Below, in pieces: positions 54,773 to 64,000 of a stretch of 64,000 nucleotides of DNA. Every line of letters begins with the position of its first letter. Position 1 is the first letter of the stretch. The position numbers and the translations under genes were made by a program. The DNA lies in assembly GCA_029721435.1 (NCBI GenBank), contig CM056580.1:72751367-72815366 (forward strand), given 5' to 3'. A model generated the notes under the pieces. That model ran no database searches. It was given only the letters and a program-made list of their open reading frames with translations, and was not told the DNA's origin. This DNA comes from Gymnothorax reevesii. Taxonomy: Eukaryota > Chordata > Actinopteri > Anguilliformes > Muraenidae.

Positions 54773-56744
54773 AATGATGGCAAAACAAGTCAGCACAATA
54801 AAATAGTCTACTGCACTTCTGAGCTCTACCCACAGGTGGCAGTATTGGCCTATAAAGATTGGGGTCCGGACAATTCTATGTGCTTCAAAAAAATTTGATA
54901 GCGAAACCCAAGTTTCCTCTATGACGAAGCGGGACGGGAACTGGCGATTTGGGCATCGTAGTAAGTTTTGGCATTCGGCACGTGACGATGTCATATATCC
55001 TTTGGTTCTAAATGAGAAAATACTGAAAACGGCGCATGAGGACCTCTACAAACAGAACTTATTTGCAGCTTAACAAAATCGCATTAAACGTCACTTAATA
55101 ACCGTTTTTTATAAGCCACGATGCGCTTAAACGACTGTGCCGAACACAGATTTAACGTGTTGAATTTATCGGCCAACAGGGTAACTATTAGCTCACCAGA
55201 GGGAGGGGAGTTAATAAAAATACTCGCCAAAATGCCATATTTACATATGAGCAGCCGACAATTTGACTAACGTGAATGTAACCATGTGAGAGGAAGGATC
55301 TGTTTGCTTACAGTAACATCTGCAGTCTACCTAGCTTAGCTAAAATATTTATCTTCTTTGCCTCTTTGTATTGTAATCATAAAAAGCTAGGTAGCTAGTT
55401 GCTACCGTGACTTGCTGGCTTGTTAACCTAGGCTCTCACAGCTAAATATTTAATAGGCTGTGTAAGAGTACTTTCGTCTGCACCAAAACAGTCCCATCAG
55501 CCTCTTTGTATTCAAAATATACATCTAAGGTACAGAGTATGAATAAAAGTTGTTGGAGGCATCTTTTAGATGATCGTGTGATGTCCAACAGTCCTGACAG
55601 TAGGGCTATCGCCACAAGTCTTTTTTTTCCTTCAGCCTCAGGTCTTTTTTACCACCGAGATATTTAAAATGAGTATGAACCTCGAGGTCTGACAACCACT
55701 GAATATTTAGCCTGTACAGTCACGTTACTCTATTACCCTACATGCGACAGCGACCCTTCGCTTCTATACCTTGTCATTAAAAAACGCTTCTATGTAAAGT
55801 CACTATGATATGTAAAATATCATAGTGACTATATCTTGCAAGATTGCTCTTTTTAACTATAGTTCAAAACAGATGCAATATATTTAGAACATATTTATGC
55901 CAGAGGTTTTTTTTTTAAACACATCTCTTTAATGTAATTCATTCTTGTGAATGTGGAGAAGTTTTATGAAATTTGTAAAACCAATAAACCCAAATGAGTG
56001 CAATATGCCAACAGCTCACTGGTTCCTGTCCTTACGAAAAACATGATATGGCATACTTTAATGGGGCATAATTTCCCCATTCATTTTCCTGCAGACGCTA
56101 ATATACGGTAATATATTAGACAGTAAGATAAGGGGCGTGGCTTGGTGACCATCTCACTTACAAGCTCAATTTGTGGGCCAAAATATGAATAGATTGCAAA
56201 GCTCCCGTGCGAGTGCGAGATAAATTCTTTGCACCTGAGTGTGAGTGTCAGGCTAGTGCCACAGAACGGAGCAAGGCTTGCCGTGGCTCTGGAACATAGC
56301 GCTGCTATTTTAGAAGCATGGGAAAAGCGACAGTGAATGGGGGGGTGGGGCATCGGCAGGTAAACTGGCAATCGCCATGGAGCCCAACCATCGGCGATTG
56401 CCGAATCAATTGTCAATCGGCCCAAGCTTAAAGTGGAGCTTGTGAATCGATCACTTTTACAGGAAAGAATTTAGTATTTAATTGATGGCAATGCAGCGTT
56501 TGTTACACCGAACATGTTATAGCTTGTATGCTTCCCTATTGCTTTCACCCATAGTATCAGAGAGCTTGCCCAGACATTGGAGATGTATCAGGCTGACCCC
56601 GGTCATGGATAAGTAAAGCGATCGTTTCATAAGCACCCAAAAATGCACCCCAAGCTCTGCAAAATCTACGTCTGGTCTAACTGCAGCCCAACTCGGCAGA
56701 CACATATAGCACCTCTCCGGTTAGCTTCAACTGTAGTGGCTACA
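54773..56744. other. Anonymous sequence
   Basis: No gene, RNA or bounded element is recognised, apart from the small hairpin at 55798-55830. AAGCTAGGTAGCTAG (55384) and similar words are low-complexity. Confidence 0.4.
55798..55830. other. Perfect 14-bp hairpin
   Basis: AGTCACTATGATAT (55798-55811), loop GTAAA, ATATCATAGTGACT (55817-55830). Too short for a pre-miRNA. It may be a relic of a palindromic element. Confidence 0.85.
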
Positions 56745-57309
56745 ATCAGGCAATGTTATGATGAAACTGTCACATTGATGCTTACCGAAGTAACACAAGC
56801 GTACCGATCATAATTGCTGCATATAAATTAACCAGGAGCATTTTTTATTTGCAGAGCACGCGAACTAAGCTGATAAGTAGCTGATAAGCGGTCATGACTT
56901 TGAATGAAATCTGTTGTGTGAAAAATTTGTCTCGTGTCCGGTGTGAACGCTTAATGCGCCCATAAGGCCTTAATTTGCGTCTTTGCATTGACTTTGAATG
57001 TAATATTTTTGTCGCGCGAAAAATTCGTTTTTGCGTCTGGTGTGAAAGCTGCTTAATGTGCCTATAATGCCTGTATTCGCATCTTTGCGTTGAGGTTGAA
57101 TGTAGCTAATCTGTCGCGCAAAAAATTCATTTCGCGTCCGGTGTGAAAGCGAAATCGGGCAACATAATGATGAAACTGCCACACTGATGCTTACCGAAGT
57201 AACACAAGTATACAGATCAGAATTATTGCATATAAGTTGACCAGGAGCATTTTTAATTAGCACGGCACGCAAACTAACATGCAGTAGCTGGTAATCGAGC
57301 GGTCATAAC
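56745..57309. repeat. Direct duplication flanking a three-copy terminal-repeat array
   Basis: Block A (56745-56893: ATGCTTACCGAAGTAACACA, ACCAGGAGCATTTTT) recurs as A' at 57160-57309. Between them lie three units of about 110 bp containing GACTTTGAATG and a GTGTGAA(A/C)GC end (near 56945, 57050 and 57150), of the family whose complete form is at 29216-29841. Minus-strand frame 56970-57272 is a translation of this array. Confidence 0.8.
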
Positions 57310-60300
57310 CACAGAGACAAAGTCTTGCAAGACAGGTTTTACAGACAGCAAGTTCTGTTCACAGTTGTACCAAGCATCCAAATTACAAACAAGTATTAAA
57401 ATTTAGCTTCAAAAGAGGTTTATGTTGACACACCTTCTGTAGAATTTCCCCTGATATCACTCTTGCATATTTAGGACACAAACATTAGCAACAGTAATGT
57501 GGCTACATTAGCCGCTTTGCTACAGCCACAATCAACTGGCTATCACGTCAGGTTGGCTGATGCATTAAAAGCAACTTACAGCTTCTGTGTCTGTGAGTCA
57601 CGGACAGTCGCAACCGATACAGGCTTTATCTTCAGGTATTTTACAAACCCTGCGTTTGAGGCCAGTTGTTAGTGCTAACTATCGCTAGCAGTCCTGCTAG
57701 CCACCTATAACACGTTAGCTTCACTTACATTATTTGCTGTTATCTGGTTATTTACAGCTTGTGGCTCCGATTGCTTGATCGATGCAACTGCTTCAGGTTT
57801 AAGAAGCAACTGAAACGCTTATCCTGTGACGAATTATCCTTTATTGACAAAGCTGTCTTTGGTGAAATGCTGAGCACAAGCAGCTAACGTTCCCTTTGGC
57901 CGTGGCTGTTTGCTGCCAGCAAACAAAAAAAGCTACCCACTAATTTCTGGTGCCATCGTCTTTTGGTAGAGAAATATTTGTTTTTCTTCGCGTCCAAAAG
58001 TAAACGGACATGTAGCTTTGAGAGAGATACTGATAAAATTGCAATGATCTGCAGTTCTTCTTTTGTATTTCCAAAAGTGTAGACGCTACTAAGGCATAGT
58101 ATGATCTTCCGTTGTTAGTGCCTGCCAGAATAGTTTCCGGTGTGGGCAGGTCCAGCACAGTGGTTGGCTCTGGCTAGGTCTGTACTAATTGGACGGCACA
58201 ACCTGACGTCAGGATTTGCCCAGATCTCGTGAAGATCTCGGGAGGAGCTGTTCAGAGAGGAAATAATGCTCACGTCCTTGGATTACGGCAAAATCCCTGT
58301 ATCTTATGTTTAGAAACTTTTCAGAGGTTGAGCATGGACAACTATAACACAGTTCAGCTATAACACAGTGAAGAGAGGCTACAGAGTGACTAGTGTGAAT
58401 TTCGACTTATTTTGCCTTGGTTTAGGAGTGTTTTTAGAGTAGTTCTTGATTTGTTTTTGACCGAGCAGCCGGCACTTATGACCAGACGCATACATTATGA
58501 ACGGCCGGTGCTGGGGCAATGAGTAATAATGATCGGGCGGCCCATTAATGACAGTGGAGAGCTCTGTTCAGGGAGAGGCTCAGCACCAAAGTCTTTTGCC
58601 AATCACCTGTTTGATTAACAGTATTCTATGATGCCTCGTGGTCCAGCAATGGCCATGAAATTGGCTATGTTCCTTTTGCTTGCTATTTGAACAGAGCCAG
58701 TAATAGGGTATTCACACTCAGTCATCAATTGCAGTCTTTAATAAATGTTTTTAACCTCCAATGAATCTTGATGAATAATTATCTGCTAGCAACCTGCAAG
58801 GTATTCGACAACCAGTAACGAGAGATGCATTCAACCTCAGACCTCATTGTGCCATCCTAGCCACTAACCCCCGCATCACTTAGTTGACATTGTCATCCAT
58901 GAGTGCCCAGTCAGATTTGATACATTATACTAACATAAACTATTACGCGCACATTACTCTGTCGGCACCTTCTGATGACATTAGAAATAGGTTTAACTAC
59001 AGTTTAGATGCGGTTCAGTCATTCGCAGGTTGCCTTATGTCTCAAAAAGATAACTCGAAGACAGATTACTCTTCATCTGATACCTTCAATCTACTTGTAA
59101 AACCTCCCTGAAATATATCTACATTATGCCCTTAATATTTGCAATATTTGTCTAGTTGCATGTAGCCCTGGCAGAAAAATACCAGCTGGTCATCACAGCT
59201 GGCGTAAAATTGGAACACATGCAGCAACTGGTCTATGCACACGGAAGTATCATCAAACATGGCGCATGCAGAAATATCAGGTCCTAGGTATTTTTTCTTG
59301 TAATGTTTACATTTTAATACTGGTAAAAGGCCATTTTCAACTCACTACTTTCTTTTTACTCATACATTTTCCAAATTGTCGCCACCTTTTCAGAAATGGG
59401 GATTTATATGGGTCCTATGAACCTTAGAAATCATTACTAAAAATCATTCAGAATTCATATCGATACAAGTGAGATCAAACAAATTCAAATGAATAAACAA
59501 AAAATTGACATTTTTTTTATTTGAAAAACGCTTTTCACATGATGATTTCACATTTTTCTTGGATAATCGGGCGGAACACGGAATGTGGCCCGGGTCTTAA
59601 TAGACCGATGATCTGGAACGCTGGGGGTATGGTGTTACAGGGATCTATAGTCAAACTCAGATAACATATCAACATCTGCACTTGTTTTTCTGGCTATTTA
59701 ACAGATGGCTGGAGTGGAACAAGGAATGAAACTTCACATATGATTGAATTTCCAAATTCCAATGCATTCCCCGAATGTTGGACCAGTAATTGGTAAACAA
59801 ACAAGGATAAATTCCATGACTTTTTACAGGAAAATTATTTTCAGGAAAAAAAAGACATGACGATATCATATTCTACATCTCAGAGGGTGAATCTTTTCTA
59901 TTCTTTTCACTCCCTTGTCTCAGATGTTTCGGAAGGCGTAGCAGGCATAAAATTTGAAATGTTCAAACATTTGCAAAAATCTGTACAGTTGATAAGATTT
60001 CTTTATGCCGTTTTCTACTAAAAGTAGGTAATAGAGACTTTTTTTAAAGACAAATCACTTAATTCTGTTTTTATTAGCATTTTTCATTCCACCTCGATTT
60101 TTGTGGAATTGGAGTTGAACTATGTGCCATTTTTTGCGGAAACATAGCAAAATGCAGCTACCATTATTATAATGGCAAACCTTTAAAAAGAAAAACCTTT
60201 AAAAAATGCACTGTTAACTTGCAATTTCTTAGAACAAAACCAACCAATGTGTTAAATACTTTTAATCAGTCTAAGCACAAAAATACAACGCAAACAAATT

Positions 60301-60797
60301 TTTTACATCTTTTTCTATCAATAGAATTCAGAGATTTATTGGAGAACAGGCATGACTTTACCTAGGATTTTTTTTTTTTTCATAAAAGCAAACGCAATTG
60401 AAGTGTCCTTATATTTACAGTTGCTTTGTTTAAGCTGTGCAGGCTCCTGCTGCAAGATGTATAGTATAAGCTGGGTAAACAGAAACTTGCTAAGCAGACA
60501 GGTGACAGAGGGAGGGGAATCATGAGGAGAAGCAGAGGCTGTTTCAGTCTAGAAGAATCATAGGACGGAGAGCCTGTTTTTCTTCACGTACAACAACATG
60601 TGCAGCCCAGTGATAAGAGACATAGCACCACAGGCTCATTAATCTACTGTGAACGGCAACCTGGCACTTTTTTTCCTCGAGCCAACTTCCCCCTACCCCC
60701 ACCTCTCTTCTCGATCTCTCTGGATTTCTCAGGAAGCCAAAAGGGCACACTAGACTTTGACTGTCATTACAGAGTGCTTACAGGACACTGCTGTGTA
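57310..60797. other. Anonymous sequence
   Basis: No protein motif, RNA gene or bounded element is recognised on either strand. CpG-containing sequence near 58120-58260 (GACGTCAGG, GATCTCGTGAAGATCTCGG) has no visible coding exon. Frames at 58884-59111 and 60600-60881 lack motifs. Confidence 0.4.
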
Positions 60798-60915
60798 CAA
60801 CAGTGTTCAGTGTTGATTATACACCACCATTTTCCTCTGAAAGGGGTCCTAATTCACCACTTCCCTGTAATGTTTTGGTGAAAATATACTGATAAACACT
60901 ATTGTAGACAATGAG
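60798..60915 (+). repeat. Dispersed terminal repeat family, copy 3
   Basis: CAGTGTTGATTATACACCAC, GAAAGGGGTCCTAAT and AACACTATTGTAGACAATGA match 20785-20895 and the inverse of 33730-33866. Confidence 0.75.
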
Positions 60916-61239
60916 AAAAAAAAAATCATTCCCAAAAGTAAATTGAGGTAAAAATATGAGTAATAAACAAAAACACTGAAAGCATCAATTTCCCTTTCTA
61001 AAAATTGAAGGGTGTCCCAATTTTTTTAAAAACTCTTGCAAAGCCTGAGTGCATATTCAAAGGCTTATTCCATGATTATTGATGCAAAAAAAAATTCTTT
61101 AAACTGGTTTAGGCCAACATAATTCCACAATATTATCAGAAACAGAAAGAGCTCTCTGAGATTGTTCATAGCTGCTTTGTGGCCTTAGATGATTCTGAAG
61201 ACATTAATTGCCGCCTTCATGCCGTAAGAAACACCATCA
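60916..61239. other. Anonymous sequence
   Basis: Nothing recognised except poly-A tracts. Confidence 0.4.
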
Positions 61240-62356
61240 TGTCAGGGTTATGATGTTTGATGTTCATGATTTTGTCTTTTCTTTATTCTTTTTGGTTATT
61301 GTAATTCTCAGGTTTCAGTTCTTGCCATTTTCTGTTCCATTGCACTTGTCTCCCCTGTCTTGTATCTAGTTGGTTCAGTCCGTCTCCCCAGTCTGTGCTC
61401 ATCTGCTTCGGGTGATTTCAATGGTTTCTGGTGTTTCATATTATTCCTTCAATTCTTGTTTACTTCCTTCGCCTTGCTGTTCTGATTACTAACAAGACTA
61501 TTATTTGTATTTTGTATCACAGTCTACTAACCCAGCTAATCCATGTATACATTACTAACTCACTAACAGGCACTCAAGTTAAATCTGTAAAGTTGCACCG
61601 CTACTAATTCATACTAATTCCCTCTCAGCAATCGCCCTGTTCTAGTCTCTGCCTCCTGCTTAGCTTTATCTGTCTCCCTCTGCGTTTCTCCGAGATCTCT
61701 TGCACGTGGTTAATTGCTTTCCTGCACTCATTCTCTGCACACTTAGAACTCCCTGACCGGAGCTTTTTAATGTCATTGGCTGTTTGCGTGATTCCCGTCC
61801 GTGTCTTGGCTTTCGCCAATTTTTGTGGTTATGATTTCCCCCATGTGTTCCTCCCATTGTAATTAGCTCTCATCCCATTCACCTGTTCCCTGCATAGCAT
61901 GTGATTTCCCTTCTGTCTATTTAGAGTCCTTGCTGCTGTTTTGACTTCGTCAGAACGTTGATCAATATTTCATTGTGCAGAGCTTCTTGTATGCCATTGA
62001 TTATTGTTTTTCTTTGACTGTTTCGTCCAACCAAGATTCTTGCCATTGCCCTTTTTGTATTGATTTTGTCTGTCTGGATTTCAGCCTATTTTTGTACGAC
62101 CACGATTTCTGTGTTTGAATGCCCTGTGTATGAGCCACTGCTTTGCTCATGGACTATGACTTCTAACCTGCCGTCTATGTACTGTTGCTCCTGTTTTACT
62201 GGTTCTGACCTCGGCCTGTCTAGTCAACTCTGTTTTTGGATTTCGTTTTGTGGCTTGGTAATTCTTGTGTCTTTTGGTCCTGACCCGGAACTCATTAAAG
62301 GCATATGTTTTTTGGATTTCCCTCTTTTGCGTGTGGTTCCTGAACGCACTGTTACA
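61240..62356 (+). repeat. LTR-like block, 1.1 kb
   Basis: Starts TGTCAGGGTTATGATG and ends GCACTGTTACA, with an ATTAAA near 62295. CATCA (61235-61239) and CGTCA (62357-62361) flank it, a 5-bp duplication with one mismatch. CATTACTAACTCACTAACAG near 61549 resembles 31850-31870. Solo LTR is the best guess; no internal region is next to it. Confidence 0.5.
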
Positions 62357-62937
62357 CGTCAAGTCTTTCAAAGAGACCAGTTAGCTGAAAACTAGCGACA
62401 ATAGAGATGCAAAATGGAAGTTAAGTGCCTCTGATGTTCGTTATCTGTGTATGAAGCGTAAAACAAAAATCGGCGGTTGACAGCATGACAACTCCGTCAT
62501 ATTAATAGCAAGCGAAGTGATGACACTGTCAAGATATACTATATTCCGACACCTGCATGAAAATCATTTGATAGGTTATGCCATATAAAAAAATTAGATG
62601 ATGCATCGTCTATTTGCCAAAGGCAAGTTGATACGTCAGCCGTTGCTGAGATGGCAGGCATACTGGGGAGGTCAAAAAACGTAAAAAAACAAAGTGGTCA
62701 ACGTGGAAATAGATCTACACCTTTTGAATTCGGCCTGTTTATGCATTGTGATCTGAACATACCCTGGCCTATATATTTTAATTTGATAATGGCTTAGTAA
62801 ATTCTGTAATAAATTATAAGAGCATATTTTTAAACTATATATTGCTGGATAGAGTGCCACATAATACCAATTTTTCTGGAACTCAATTTTCTGTAGAATG
62901 CCTAATTGGCTTAGATGCAGGGACTCGGCTTGGTGAC
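62357..62937. other. Anonymous sequence
   Basis: No gene or repeat boundary is recognised. Confidence 0.4.
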
Positions 62938-63010
62938 TTTGACACCCTTTGCATTGACTTTGAATGTAATCTGTTGTGTTTTGCGTCCGGTGCGAAAGCG
63001 GCTTTAGCTG
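62938..63010. repeat. Terminal repeat fragment of the 29216-29841 family
   Basis: TTTGCATTGACTTTGAATGT followed by TTTGCGTCCGGTGCGAAAGC matches units in 56945-57150 and the inverted end of 29216-29841. No opposite end is found. Confidence 0.65.
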
Positions 63011-64000
63011 GCTACCTTTCTGATTTGGGGTGTTTTATTGCCAGCTAGGGAGCTAAATGCTTGCGGTGCAACTGCAGCCAAATTAGTTTGCATAATAATG
63101 GCTATAGCCACTACATGCATTTTAAATTGACTTAAATACATGTAATATTATGTTGGCAAGCTAGCAAGAGAGCCTTTATGCTAACTTAGTTATATTTAAT
63201 GTATGTACATGCGAGCTAGGTGCCTAAATGGCGAAGTTATAACTATTCACTACTATCCATTGATTTCTATGAGCAAGTCCAAAAATAATACATCTGAGCA
63301 TGTGTACAGGAGGTCGCGGCCAAATAGGGGTAGAAATCGGACAGTCATGTTACATTGCATTTTCATTAAAAAGCACTCATGTATACCGGACTAGCTGGTT
63401 TGCACCATGCACATACGCATTTGCAACAGAGCAACAAAATGAAGTACGACTCGCCGGCACCATTATACACTGACATAATTTAATAGTTAAATTAACGCAT
63501 TGTCTGCTTGTTATTTTAACTGGAAGTGGAGTCCTGAGCGCATTTAACCGTGGGTTACAACTAACATGGACGGAACTCTGTTGTAAACTTTTTGTTATAT
63601 TACAGTTAAGATTACTGGCAAAAAGGTGTACGTTTATAACCGAGCATTCGCGGAAACTGAAATTGGCGCAGTTTCATTAACATACTTAGGTTTTTAGTTG
63701 TCTCCATTGATCCCAGTTGGAGCAACATGCAGCAGCCTATCATATCATCCTGTTATCCATTGTGTTAGGGCAAAGATGGACTAAAGGAAGACAAGTAGGT
63801 ACCAGTACGCACACTTGAGAATGAAGTTGCTCTGATCTTTATACGCAAAGCATAGGCTACTTACACGCATACAGAGGATATAATCTGTCTTGTCAGTATA
63901 ATGGATTTCGTACGTTTAATGCATTTAGCGGAATTCGCTCATAACGGACAAAATTAGCTGGTCCAATTGAATCCGTAATATGCTAGTTTTACTGTATATG
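63011..64000. other. Anonymous sequence
   Basis: No gene, RNA or bounded element is recognised up to the window edge. Confidence 0.4.

Overview
The window looks like a piece of a teleost fish nuclear genome that is almost entirely transposon-derived. The evidence is GT-AG introns in one gene-like locus, many microsatellites, and a mixture of element types typical of fish: Tc1/mariner, hAT, PIF-Harbinger, a Penelope retroelement, a Ty3/gypsy element with integrase ahead of reverse transcriptase, a CR1/L2-like LINE and a 5S-rRNA-derived SINE. I found no intact single-copy host gene, no rRNA or tRNA gene, no CRISPR array and no prokaryotic organisation. Almost all long open frames are broken transposon proteins or shadows. 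The genus cannot be fixed from the sequence alone.

Layout. 1-2604: degraded gypsy pol (Gmr1-like order), a short-motif repeat and a Tc1 half. 3106-5350: hairpin repeat, two tandem arrays (162-bp and 192-bp units) and a deleted Tc1 transposase. 5351-14450: mostly anonymous, with small MITEs and a Tc1 3' end. 14451-18602: two separated Tc1 halves in the same orientation, flanking a four-exon hAT-transposase-like gene fragment whose reading frame is continuous for 430 codons. 18605-27923: anonymous sequence, a 2.5-kb element full of AGTATACT-type palindromes that holds a 5S-derived SINE, and an LTR-like block. 27932-30427: a hAT element with a perfect 8-bp target duplication, holding a second element and an in-frame 30-bp minisatellite. 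31500-33866: LTR-like block, a strong hairpin and a dispersed repeat. 34130-39403: Penelope, split by a Harbinger, which is itself invaded by a Tc1. 40050-46407: two Tc1 elements, the second carrying a solo LTR and a hAT MITE, with a 1-kb LTR-like block between. 46408-49360: anonymous repeats and microsatellites. 49375-54770: a LINE split by a TTAA-flanked element that contains a hAT MITE. 54773-64000: anonymous, with a duplicated array of terminal repeats and another 1.1-kb LTR-like block.

The genes do not form a pathway. What the window records is a history of insertions, several of which can be ordered from nesting and target-site duplications: Penelope, then Harbinger, then Tc1; LINE, then TTAA element, then hAT MITE; Tc1, then solo LTR and hAT MITE. 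The most unusual locus is the spliced hAT-like gene fragment between the two Tc1 halves. Family names rest on recognised protein motifs and terminal signatures, not on a database search.
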